The translations under genes were made by a program, and so were the position numbers. Below are positions 32,861 to 41,017 of a stretch of 64,000 nt of DNA, one piece after another. The stretch is from a bacterium (GTDB lineage Bacteria > Bacillota > Bacilli > Lactobacillales > Streptococcaceae): NCBI GenBank assembly GCA_905221085.1, contig CAJNBT010000006.1, forward strand, positions 73,435-137,434. The letters are read 5' to 3'. The notes beneath the pieces were generated by a model. It was not told the DNA's origin. It made no database searches and saw nothing but the letters and a program-made list of their open reading frames with translations. Position 1 is the first letter of the stretch. The number at the start of each line of letters is the position of its first letter.

Positions 32861-32927
32861 TACTGAATTCCTTTTCGTCTCACTTATCTATTTGAGAAGT
32901 GATTTAAAATGAACAGGTAAATTTCAT

Positions 32928-32978
32928 TTATTTCAAATACCATTTGATAAACCATGGCAATAAGATTGGTAAATACAT
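32928..32978 (-). CDS. Micro-ORF D, 16-residue peptide
   Basis: MYLPILLPWFIKWYLK behind AAGGAAGGAG, 8-9 bases upstream of the ATG. No leader, aromatic and hydrophobic with two or three lysines at the end. Net positive and amphipathic in character. Expression is not shown by sequence alone. Confidence 0.55.
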   Translation of the reverse strand: MYLPILLPWFIKWYLK

Positions 32979-33052
32979 CGCGTAGTCTCCTTCCTTTTCG
33001 TCTCACTTATTTATTCGAAAAATAATTCTAAAATGAACAACTAAATTAAATT

Positions 33053-33103
33053 TTATTTAAAAAATAATTTAATGTACCATGAATAGAAAATCGGCAGATA
33101 CAT
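33053..33103 (-). CDS. Micro-ORF C, 16-residue peptide
   Basis: MYLPIFYSWYIKLFFK behind AAAGGAG. Same peptide as unit B although the flanking DNA differs slightly, which hints at selection on the peptide or recent duplication. Confidence 0.55.
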   Translation of the reverse strand: MYLPIFYSWYIKLFFK

Positions 33104-33180
33104 AAACCAGACTCCTTTCTTTTCCCTCTTACTTATCTATTCGAAAAAAAATTTTCGAAAATGTACAACTAAATTAAATT

Positions 33181-33231
33181 TTATTTAAAAAATAATTTAA
33201 TGTACCATGAATAGAAAATCGGTAGATACAT
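33181..33231 (-). CDS. Micro-ORF B, 16-residue peptide
   Basis: MYLPIFYSWYIKLFFK behind AAAGGAG. Identical to the peptide of unit C. Confidence 0.55.
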   Translation of the reverse strand: MYLPIFYSWYIKLFFK

Positions 33232-33305
33232 AAACCAGGCTCCTTTCTTTTTTCTCTCACTTATTTATTCGAAAAACAATTCGAAAATGTACAACTAAAT
33301 TAAAT

Positions 33306-33356
33306 TTATTTAAAAAATAACTCAGTGAACCATGGGTAGAACATTGATATAAACAT
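33306..33356 (-). CDS. Micro-ORF A, 16-residue peptide
   Basis: MFISMFYPWFTELFFK behind AAGGAAGGG. Same length and ending (LFFK) as B and C but with divergent front half; the unit nearest the response regulator gene. Confidence 0.5.
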   Translation of the reverse strand: MFISMFYPWFTELFFK

Positions 33357-33407
33357 GAACTAGAATCCCTTCCTTTTCCTCTTACCTATCTATTCGAAAA
33401 AGAAGTC

Positions 33408-33450
33408 AAAAAAATAAGAATATCAGAAAATTTTCCGACATTCTTATTGA
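33408..33450 (-). terminator. Terminator after the response regulator
   Basis: AATAAGAATgTCGGAAAA / TTTTCTGAtATTCTTATT stem followed by TTTTTTG on the minus strand. It separates the regulator transcript from the micro-ORF array. Confidence 0.8.
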
Positions 33451-33475
33451 TAAACTCATCCAAGTCTAACAGATA

Positions 33476-34207
33476 TTAGACATTGAGATGTTTTTTAAGG
33501 GTTCTTCTGGCTGTTCGTGATACGGGGAAGTGCAAGCCTTCTAACAGGGTCACTTCTGTCGCAGTCATCTCTTCAATGGCCTGTAAACTAACCAACGTAT
33601 TGCGATTGGCATAGACAAAGTAATCTTTTTCAGCCTTGGCAGCAATATCTTTGAGACTGCCATAAATGGTCTTGATAGAATGATTGGCATAATAGACCTT
33701 GATACGATGAGATTCAACTGAAGTTTCAAAGGCTAAAATCTCATGGTAGGGCAGAGTAAAGCCCCGTCTTCCCTCAAAACTATAGGTGAAGAGACACATA
33801 TTTTCCCTCTTATCCACTGCTAATACATAGTCCAAACAGCGCTCCAGCTGATAACGGTAATCCTCCTCAGACTGATCCTTGGAAATAAAATCCAAGGCAG
33901 ACAAGTGGTAGCGAAAAGCTAGAGGCAAGGCCTCCGAGTGCGTAGACACAAAGACAATGCTTGTAAAAGGATCCTGCTCCCGAACCTGCTGAGCAACCTG
34001 AAAGCCTCGTTCACGCTCTCCATCAATCTCTAAATCCAATAAATAGAGTTGGTAATGATCAAAATACTGAGAATACTTTTCAACATCTCCATAGTTTTTG
34101 GCAATATCAATTTCCAATCTTAAATTGCGAGAGCGACCGATATCTAGTAAAGTCTGCTCTATCCGTCCTTGCTGGACTCTATCATCTTCCAAAACTAAAA
34201 TTCTCAT
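33476..34207 (-). CDS. LytTR-family response regulator (ComE/BlpR-like)
   Basis: 243 residues. A receiver domain (MRILVLEDD acidic pocket; phospho-acceptor Asp in LYLLDLEID) is followed by a LytTR DNA-binding domain (about 140-243: FETSVESHRIKVYYANHSIK, YFVYANRNTLVSLQAIEE). Same class as ComE and BlpR, which bind direct repeats. Its ATG overlaps the kinase stop by 4 bases. It probably controls the downstream bacteriocin operon; target sites were not identified with confidence. Confidence 0.88.
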   Translation of the reverse strand: MRILVLEDDRVQQGRIEQTLLDIGRSRNLRLEIDIAKNYGDVEKYSQYFDHYQLYLLDLEIDGERERGFQVAQQVREQDPFTSIVFVSTHSEALPLAFRYHLSALDFISKDQSEEDYRYQLERCLDYVLAVDKRENMCLFTYSFEGRRGFTLPYHEILAFETSVESHRIKVYYANHSIKTIYGSLKDIAAKAEKDYFVYANRNTLVSLQAIEEMTATEVTLLEGLHFPVSRTARRTLKKHLNV

Positions 34208-35538
34208 TCCTCTCCCCCTCGTTTCTCATCCTTAAATGGCAATTCTAAATCTTGTCTAAAGGTCGTCTCTCCTAGCTGGGTATCTAAGTTTAAATCATAA
34301 TGAAAAACCATATCCTCCAAGGTTGCTAAGCCCAGTCCACTGTGGTTTCCCTTGGTAGAGTAACCCTTTTGACTGAGAATGCTGGGATTCAGTTCTTCTT
34401 TCTTACGAGTGTTTTCAATGATAAAACGGACACTCCTATCGCCTGCCAATAAAGCAACCCGAATCTGCGGATTTTCCGCCTCACTGGCTGCCTCTAAAGC
34501 ATTTGTCGTGAGGATAGAGAGGATACGAATAGCCTCTAACATCGGCAAAACCAGCTCTTCAACAACCCCCACCGTCTCCAAACTAAAATGAATTCCCTGA
34601 TTATCTGCCACAATCATGGCTTTTGCCAAGGTATTGCGAATGGCTATATCATGGATATTGTGAAGATTAAAGGCCGTGTAATCCGCCTTCCTCAGCTTTT
34701 CATTGGTCTTTAGAAAGACATCTTGATAAATGGTAGAAACTTCAGCCATGTCTTGATTAGCTATGGCAGGCTCCATGCTAGCGACAATTCCCGCAAAATC
34801 ATGACGGAAACCTCGCACTTCATCATAGAGATGACCTAGCTTGTCCACCATCCCTTGCAAGGAACGATTTTCTTCTTCCTGTCTCTGAATGGTCTGCTCA
34901 TCACGATAAACCTGCTCCAAATGCTTGATGTAAAAGAGCCAAGAGAAAAAAAGAATGAAAATCAGAAGAGAGATGGTCGTGTCAAAACGAACGTAGAAAG
35001 GATTACATCCCCCAGACATGATGGATGAAAATAGTCTGAAACCAAACAATAAGGATAAAATCCACATACTTTTCATCACTAACGATTGAAATTTATCTAA
35101 AAATAATATATTGAAATCAATCCCCCATCGTCTTAAAATGACAACAGACAAAAACAACGAAATCAAACTAAATACAGAATTAAATCCACTATGCAAAAAA
35201 TCAGATAGTTCAGAGTAGTCAAATATCAATCGTATTATAAATGTCAAAACCAAATATCGAATACTTTGATAAAACACAAATAGATAAAGGGCAAGAAATA
35301 TAGCTTCCTTCTTCTTTTTCTTTAACACAATCCAAAATATTATATAAAAGAATAATAAATTGGCAACATGCGAGAAACTCGGAAAAACGAAGGTAGCAAA
35401 TAGCTGAAAAACTACCAAAAGAAATATAGAACGTTTGTCATAAAATGCTTTAGAGAGTTGACTACCTAGATAAATCGGAGGAGCTAAAATATTGATTAAA
35501 ATCAATATAAACACTAAAAATTCAAGTAATATAATCAT
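34204..35538 (-). CDS. Peptide-sensing histidine kinase (ComD/BlpH/AgrC-like)
   Basis: 444 residues: six to seven N-terminal membrane spans (about 1-205), a coiled linker, and a HPK10-type kinase core. The phospho-histidine lies in RGFRHDFAGI. The N-box ILTTNALEAASEAE and glycine loop KGNHSGLGLATLEDM are intact. This class detects secreted peptide pheromones. It is distinct from the comD/comE pair, which is not in this window. The gene directly upstream looks like its pheromone gene but is truncated. Confidence 0.88.
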   Translation of the reverse strand: MIILLEFLVFILILINILAPPIYLGSQLSKAFYDKRSIFLLVVFQLFATFVFPSFSHVANLLFFYIIFWIVLKKKKKEAIFLALYLFVFYQSIRYLVLTFIIRLIFDYSELSDFLHSGFNSVFSLISLFLSVVILRRWGIDFNILFLDKFQSLVMKSMWILSLLFGFRLFSSIMSGGCNPFYVRFDTTISLLIFILFFSWLFYIKHLEQVYRDEQTIQRQEEENRSLQGMVDKLGHLYDEVRGFRHDFAGIVASMEPAIANQDMAEVSTIYQDVFLKTNEKLRKADYTAFNLHNIHDIAIRNTLAKAMIVADNQGIHFSLETVGVVEELVLPMLEAIRILSILTTNALEAASEAENPQIRVALLAGDRSVRFIIENTRKKEELNPSILSQKGYSTKGNHSGLGLATLEDMVFHYDLNLDTQLGETTFRQDLELPFKDEKRGGEE

Positions 35539-35596
35539 AAATCCGTTTAATTAACCCATTAGTAGCAAAACACTAGCTTTGCTTTGGAAATCGATA

Positions 35597-35656
35597 TTAC
35601 CAACTGTAAATATCTTCAAATTGTTCCAATTCTACAAATGTATTTTTCATTTTCAT
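35597..35656 (-). pseudogene. Truncated ComC-like pheromone gene
   Basis: AAAAGGAG precedes ATG 35656, reading MKMKNTFVELEQFEDIYSW then stop. The start MKNT.(V)ELEQF matches ComC/BlpC-type leaders (MKNT.KLEQF). No GG motif follows in any frame, so the mature peptide is missing. It sits directly upstream of the peptide-sensing kinase, where the pheromone gene belongs. Confidence 0.5.
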
Positions 35657-35711
35657 GACAAACTCCTTTTCATAATTTTATATCCTCTCTATCCCCTTAT
35701 AAATCCACAAA

Positions 35712-35757
35712 AGGCTTTAGTTTCTTTTAAAGTACAAGAAATCTAAAGCCTCTTGAA
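35712..35757 (-). terminator. Terminator after the first choline-binding gene
   Basis: AGGCTTTAGaTTTCTT / AAAGAAAcTAAAGCCT stem followed by TTTTG on the minus strand. Confidence 0.8.
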
Positions 35758-35809
35758 AATGATTTGCACGTTTTATTTTTTATATTCGTTGTGAAGATTG
35801 CTTATCTAT

Positions 35810-36994
35810 TTATTTTACCACAAGAACCTTGTAATATTCATACTTATTTGGCTGTGTAATCTTAATTTTTTGACCATAGAAACCATCGATTTCTTTATCA
35901 AAATAATCTGAAAATCCTGATGGCAAGCGTTTCATCTTAAGAACCTCTCCAGATTGGTCTGCATATACAAGGAAATGATAGTGGGTTGTAGACATACCGT
36001 CATCAATCAATACAAAGTAACCTGTTTTAAGCTTACCATTAACTTCATCTAAATAGTATAATTTATTGTTATTGATTGTGAAGCTAGTAGATGGAAGTCT
36101 AAGTCGTACACCTGGGTTTTCTAGATAAAGATCATTACCAACTTTTTTGATTTCTGATCTAGTTGTCATCTCTGGAAGTGGTGTCACTCTACGACCATCT
36201 GCTCCAAAGTAATATCGACCTGGTAGATTTTGGAAATTACGAATGACAGCTTTAGGATCAATTTCTTGTCCTTCTTCTTTATTATCTACTAAAGCTAAGG
36301 TAGTATTTGCAACCTCATCCCCATATTTGTCGGAAAACTTCTTAAACTCTGGTTTGATATACCAAGTGTTTTTATCCACGATAACATCAGTATAGTTATG
36401 TCCGTCAAATTTTGCTGTAATTAGATATTCATAGCCATCGCCTAAACGAACAATGTCACCATTTTTATAAGGGCTATTTCGTAAAGTGAACATATGGCCA
36501 TCCTTGCTGAGAATATAGCCTGTCCCATCACTAGAATTTACAACTCTATCAGAGGCCATTGCACCTGATTGTTCAAAATAATACCAATTACCATTTATGA
36601 ACTCCCAACCTGTCATCATAGAACCACTAAAATGAAGATAGTACCAAGTAGCTCCTTCTTTGTACCAACCTGTACGCATGGCACCACTATCTGCTAGTGA
36701 GTACCAGGTGTTGCCTTCCTTGTACCAACCTGTGCGCATAGCACCACTATCTGCTAGTGAGTACCAGGTATCACCGTCTTTGAGCCAACCTGTCTGCATT
36801 TTACCAGAACCGTCAAAGTGGTACCAAGAGCCAGCATTTTGTACCCATTTATTTTTAGCAAGACTGCCATCTTGAGAAAGATTCCAGTCAGAACCATTTT
36901 TAACCCAAGTATCTGCAGCCTTTGCTTGATTGATAGACAAAAGTAGACCAGCACCTACAAGCAAACCAAGTGTGAGTAATTTAGATTTTTTCAT
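35810..36994 (-). CDS. Choline-binding surface protein, paralogue 1
   Basis: 394 residues from ATG 36994 (MKKSKLLTLGLLVGAGLLLS), 9 bases after GGAGG. Signal peptide ends near NQAKA/ADTW. About six choline-binding repeats follow (GWLKDGDTWYSLADSGAMRT type, positions about 30-155). The C-terminal ~240 residues (from about DGTGYILSKDGHM) form a domain I do not recognise, with IDPKAVIRNFQNLPGRYYFG. Repeats bind choline on teichoic acid; the C-terminal role is unknown. A close paralogue lies at 38149-39339. Confidence 0.85.
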   Translation of the reverse strand: MKKSKLLTLGLLVGAGLLLSINQAKAADTWVKNGSDWNLSQDGSLAKNKWVQNAGSWYHFDGSGKMQTGWLKDGDTWYSLADSGAMRTGWYKEGNTWYSLADSGAMRTGWYKEGATWYYLHFSGSMMTGWEFINGNWYYFEQSGAMASDRVVNSSDGTGYILSKDGHMFTLRNSPYKNGDIVRLGDGYEYLITAKFDGHNYTDVIVDKNTWYIKPEFKKFSDKYGDEVANTTLALVDNKEEGQEIDPKAVIRNFQNLPGRYYFGADGRRVTPLPEMTTRSEIKKVGNDLYLENPGVRLRLPSTSFTINNNKLYYLDEVNGKLKTGYFVLIDDGMSTTHYHFLVYADQSGEVLKMKRLPSGFSDYFDKEIDGFYGQKIKITQPNKYEYYKVLVVK

Positions 36995-37191
36995 AGCCAT
37001 TTCCTCCTTTATTGAATAGTTATAAAAAGATATTTTTCCATCATAAACATTCTACATAACTCCTAATAATCCTTAAGAGTCAAGCAACACCTTCTTTCTA
37101 TCATCATTGCCCACCCCACACCTTTATGATATACTAAATATAAATATTTTCCTAAAACTTCTACTTTTGGAACATTTTTGGAGGCAAAAAT

Positions 37192-38067
37192 ATGCGGTGG
37201 GATATTGGTTCAGTTTATAAATACATTCGTAAGTCAAAAGGGATTACACAAAATGAGGTCTGTGGTGACTACATTACTCATTCTAACTTATCTAAGTTTG
37301 AAAATAATCATTCTACTCCTAGGTATGATACTATGGAGTTGCTTTTGAGGCAAATTGATATGAGTTTCGATGAATTTCATTATATTTGTCAACATTACCA
37401 AACGGATTCTCGTAAGAAATTATTTTCAGAATATTATCAAGTCATTTCTTCACCTAATCTAGAAGAAATGAAGGCACTGCTATCAAAATGTCAAATTTAT
37501 CTAGATGAAGTGCAGAATGATATCCCAATAGAACATGCTGTGAAAGAACTAACCATTTTTATATAAGTAATTGAAAATCAGTTTTCCGATAAAGCTCAAG
37601 CCTTGGCTGAGGAATTATGGAAAGAATTGGAAAAAAGAGATCAGTGGTTCCTCTCAGATTTACGATTGCTAGTGATGATCATTTTCCATTTCCCTATTGA
37701 TTCACTAGAAATGCTACGTCAAAGACTTGTAAAATCTCTAAATAAATACACAGATTATCGTCCAATTCAAAGTATTCATTACTCCATTCTAGCCAATATG
37801 ACACGAATGTACCTTGAAGCAGGGAAGAAAGATGACTGTCTATGCTTAATTCAAGAATGTCTTGATTTAGCAAAAATATTGAAACGATACGATTTATTAG
37901 GTGTAGTTCAAGTACGTCTGGGAATTGTTAATGAAGATCATACTATGATTAATAAAGGATTATCCTTACTCGAATCAACAGATGAAAGTCGATTACTAGA
38001 AGAAATGAAAAGAGAAGTTAGTGATTATTATCAAGCAGATTTTTTTGAAACAGAGACCAAACAGTAA
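37192..38067 (+). pseudogene. Rgg-like regulator broken by one in-frame stop
   Basis: Read through TAA at 37564-37566, the frame gives about 291 residues. It has an N-terminal helix-turn-helix (GSVYKYIRKSKGITQNEVCG, ITHSNLSKFEN) and a C-terminal all-helical repeat domain as in Rgg/RggD peptide-responsive regulators. GGAGG precedes ATG 37192. The reading frame continues without shift after the stop, so a single base change broke it. The first 124 residues could still be made. It is divergent from one choline-binding gene and convergent with another. Confidence 0.8.
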
Positions 38068-38083
38068 CTATTACTTTATGAAT

Positions 38084-38131
38084 AAAAGCGAACATGACTT
38101 CCTAGTAAACAAAGCTGTTCGCTTTTTCGTT
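38084..38131 (+). terminator. Terminator after the Rgg-like gene
   Basis: AAAAGCGAACA / TGTTCGCTTTTT arms with a ~21-base loop, T-run at the end, on the plus strand. Confidence 0.75.
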
Positions 38132-38148
38132 TTGCTCTGTCAGATAGT

Positions 38149-39339
38149 TTATTTCACAACAGAAACATTTCCTGTTGAACTGTCATATCTAACAGTTTCT
38201 CCATAAAAACCGGAAATTCCTTTTTCAATATAATCACGGAAATCATTAGGCAAAACTTTCATCTTCACGATTTCACCAGATTCATCTGCATAGCCCAAAA
38301 TATGGTGATCTTTAGATAATAATCCATCCATAAACATTGTAAAATATCCAGTTACAAGTTTACCATTATGATCATTGGCACCTCTTAGATAAAGTTTATT
38401 GTCATTAATTGTCAATCCAGATGAGTCTAGACTAATAACTGGACTTGAGTTTTTAAGATAAAGTTCAGACCCAACTTTTTGAATAGGGAAGTGAGTAGTG
38501 AATTCTGGTAGATTCGCAACCTTACGTCCATCTGCTCCAAAGTAATACTTATTTGGTAAGTTTTGGAAATTCTTTATGACAGCTTTAGGATCAATTTCTT
38601 CCCCTGGTTTTTTATTATCAGTAATTGCATCTAAAGTATTTCGTTTTATATCGCCAATCTTTTGATAAGAAAAACGTTCAACAATAGGTTTGATATACCA
38701 GGCATTCTTTTCGATAACAACTCCATCTTTCTTATGAACAAGGTGATAGTCATAACCATCAGACAAAGTAACGATATCTGTAATAACTGTATCATCAAAA
38801 GGATCTTGTTCAACTTCACTTGGAAGTCTGGTTAACATATAGCCATTCTTACCAATGACATAACTTTCCCCATCACTGGCTGGAACAGCTCTATCTGCGA
38901 CCATAGCACCTGATTTTTCAAAGTAAGACCATTTACCATTGGCAGTCGCCCATCCTGTTGCCATAGCGCCACTGCCTTTGAGGTAATACCATGTAGATCC
39001 TTCTTTGTACCAGCCAGTACGCATAGCGCCACTACTTGCGAGCGAGTACCATGTGTTACCTTCCTTGTACCAGCCAGTTCGCATAGCACCACTATCTGCT
39101 AGAGAATACCATGTATCACCGTCTTTGAGCCAGCCTGTCTGCATTTTACCAGTGCTGTCGAAGTGATACCATGAGCCAGCATTTTGTACCCATTTATCCT
39201 TAGCGAGACTGCCATCTTGTGAAAGATTCCAGTCAGCACCATTTTTAACCCAAGTATCTGCAGCTTGTGCTTGGTTAATAGACAAAAGCAGACCAGCACC
39301 TGCAAGCAAACCAAGAGTAAGTAGTTTAGATTTTTTCAT
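38149..39339 (-). CDS. Choline-binding surface protein, paralogue 2
   Basis: 396 residues from ATG 39339 (MKKSKLLTLGLLAGAGLLLS), with GGAGG upstream. The signal peptide and first ~150 residues are nearly the same as the protein at 35810-36994. The C-terminal domain is more diverged (IDPKAVIKNFQNLPNKYYFG retained). About six choline-binding repeats. The -35 TTGACA (39419-39414) with TATAGC after 16 bases is a likely promoter. Probably arose by tandem duplication around the regulator. Confidence 0.85.
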   Translation of the reverse strand: MKKSKLLTLGLLAGAGLLLSINQAQAADTWVKNGADWNLSQDGSLAKDKWVQNAGSWYHFDSTGKMQTGWLKDGDTWYSLADSGAMRTGWYKEGNTWYSLASSGAMRTGWYKEGSTWYYLKGSGAMATGWATANGKWSYFEKSGAMVADRAVPASDGESYVIGKNGYMLTRLPSEVEQDPFDDTVITDIVTLSDGYDYHLVHKKDGVVIEKNAWYIKPIVERFSYQKIGDIKRNTLDAITDNKKPGEEIDPKAVIKNFQNLPNKYYFGADGRKVANLPEFTTHFPIQKVGSELYLKNSSPVISLDSSGLTINDNKLYLRGANDHNGKLVTGYFTMFMDGLLSKDHHILGYADESGEIVKMKVLPNDFRDYIEKGISGFYGETVRYDSSTGNVSVVK

Positions 39340-39624
39340 AGCCATTTCCTCCTTTATTGAATAGCTATAAGAGGACTTCCCTCTTTATTTAGCTATATTC
39401 TAATACTTTTCATTGTCAAAGTCAATAATATTGTGAAAAATTAGACAATATTACCAATATCTACGAATTGTATTTTGAGTAATACCGTATTGATACAACT
39501 CTATAAAAATCCTTTCTTTTTTCTCCTTTTTGGAGATTGATTTTTCTGATTCCATTATATCCCTTATTTGTCCTCAGATTTCTACTGTCCCTAGAAAGAC
39601 TAAATCTGTTCCTAAACTGTCACT

Positions 39625-39739
39625 TATACTCAATGAAAATCAAAGAGCAAACTAGGAAGCTAGCCGCAGGTTGCTCAAAGCACGGATTTGAGGTTGTAGA
39701 TAGAGCTAACGTGGTTTGAAGAGATTTTCGAAGAGTATT
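39625..39739. repeat. BOX element, degenerate
   Basis: tatactcaatgaaaatc to gattttcgaagagtat, about 115 bp, with a boxC-like interior (gctcaaagcacggatttgaggttgtagata) but most of the boxA core deleted (gagctaacgtggtttga). It lies in the 446-base gap between the choline-binding gene and acpP, which otherwise holds only the choline-binding promoter. Confidence 0.85.
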
Positions 39740-39747
39740 AAGCCAAA

Positions 39748-39779
39748 TAAAAAATTCCAAAGCAACTGCCTTGGAACTC
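39748..39779 (-). terminator. Terminator after acpP
   Basis: GTTCCAAGGC / GCTTTGGAAT stem followed by TTTTTT on the minus strand, just past the acpP stop. Confidence 0.75.
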
Positions 39780-39785
39780 CGATTT

Positions 39786-40019
39786 CTATTTTGCTTGAAT
39801 GATCTTGATAACATCCCCTACACTTTGGAGTTGATCAATTTCCTCGTCACTGATTTCGATATTAAATTCATCTTCCAGTGTCAAGATAAACTCCATCAAG
39901 TCAACTGAGTCAGCATCCAAATCGTCTTTCAAACTCAAGGATTCTGTCACGACAAAGTCCTCTCCCTGTCGCTCTTGGATAATGGTCACAATACGGTCAA
40001 AAATTTCTTTTTCTGTCAT
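39786..40019 (-). CDS. acpP: Acyl carrier protein, PlsX-linked
   Basis: 77 residues, highly acidic. The phosphopantetheine site serine is in DADSVDLMEF. It carries acyl chains for lipid synthesis. It sits 5 bases after plsX, so it may serve phospholipid synthesis rather than the main fab cluster; streptococci usually have a second acpP there. Confidence 0.93.
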   Translation of the reverse strand: MTEKEIFDRIVTIIQERQGEDFVVTESLSLKDDLDADSVDLMEFILTLEDEFNIEISDEEIDQLQSVGDVIKIIQAK

Positions 40020-40024
40020 CTCTT

Positions 40025-41017
40025 TTATTCTCCTGAAAATTCACGCGCAGTCTGGGCAACTACGTCTGTTTCTAGCATAGTACGAATCTGGCGGATTGTA
40101 CTATACACAGCTTTGGCATCGCTTGAGCCATGAGTCTTGACAACAGGTGCCTTGACACCAAACAAGACTGCTCCACCAACATCTGAGTAATTGAGCTGTT
40201 TTTTCAAACCTCTGAGGCTGTCCTTGAGAAGGAGGGCGCCTAGTTTCGCTCGAAGACCACCACCTGTAATAGCTGTCTTGAGCAAGCCCATGATTCCCAT
40301 GGCTGTCCCTTCAATGGATTTGAGCACAGCGTTTCCCGTGAAACCATCTGCCACAACAACATCTGCAACGCCATTCATCAAATCACGTGCTTCCACGTTT
40401 CCGATAAAGTTCAAACTTTCATCAGCCGCTAGTAATTCATAGGTTTCCTTACGAAGCGGGTCGCCCTTACTACTCTCTGTTCCGTTGTTGAGCAAGCCAA
40501 CACGTGGTTGCGCAATTCCACGAACATTTTTAGCATAGAAGGAACCTAGAACCGCATATTGATGGAGGTGCTGGGCTGTATTTTCCGCATTAGCACCGAG
40601 GTCCAGCATGTCAAAACCTTTCCCATCAATAGTCGGCAAAGTCGACATAAGCCCAGGACGGTCAATATTCTTGATACGACCCACGATGAAGAATCCTGCA
40701 GCCAATAAAGCACCTGTATTCCCAGCCGATAGGACAGCGTCTGCTTCTCCTTCTTTGACAGCCTTGGCCGCCAATACCATACTGGCATTTTTCTTCTTCC
40801 GAATAGCTCTCGTAGGTTCAGCGTCTGAATCAATCTTCTCGTCCGTATGGATAATGCTGACGCGCTCTGTCGCTGTCAGATATTGCTTGATTTTGCTTTC
40901 ATCTCCGTAGAGTTGAACCTCGATATCTGAAAAGTCAGCTAGGGCTTGATTGACACCCTCGACGATGGCTTGGGGTGCGTAATCGCCCCCCATGGCATCT
41001 ACTGCGATTTTTTTCAT
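40025..41017 (-). CDS. plsX: Phosphate acyltransferase PlsX
   Basis: 330 residues from ATG 41017 ([20 protein letters not shown]); the start overlaps the recO stop (ATGA). Typical [20 protein letters not shown] and VVADGFTGN motifs are intact. It makes acyl-phosphate from acyl-ACP for phosphatidic acid synthesis and lies next to acpP. Confidence 0.96.
   Translation of the reverse strand: MKKIAVDAMGGDYAPQAIVEGVNQALADFSDIEVQLYGDESKIKQYLTATERVSIIHTDEKIDSDAEPTRAIRKKKNASMVLAAKAVKEGEADAVLSAGNTGALLAAGFFIVGRIKNIDRPGLMSTLPTIDGKGFDMLDLGANAENTAQHLHQYAVLGSFYAKNVRGIAQPRVGLLNNGTESSKGDPLRKETYELLAADESLNFIGNVEARDLMNGVADVVVADGFTGNAVLKSIEGTAMGIMGLLKTAITGGGLRAKLGALLLKDSLRGLKKQLNYSDVGGAVLFGVKAPVVKTHGSSDAKAVYSTIRQIRTMLETDVVAQTAREFSGE

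Larger units (their letters stand above)
32813..33400 (-). repeat. Five tandem ~125-bp units, each with a micro-ORF
   Basis: Starts of successive units are spaced 125, 128, 125 and 118 bases. Each unit has TTTAATTTAG-like sequence, a TTCGAA(T)-containing AT-rich stretch, gataagtgagac/gataagtaagag, an AAAGGAG ribosome site, and a 16-codon ORF. Units B and C are almost identical. The gene-poor 690 bases between the regulator and the first bacteriocin are almost fully occupied by this array. Confidence 0.85.

Noticed and set aside
32813..33400. Evenly spaced repeats as a CRISPR array
   Set aside because: Units are ~125 bp and nearly identical over their whole length, with no unique spacers and no cas genes.
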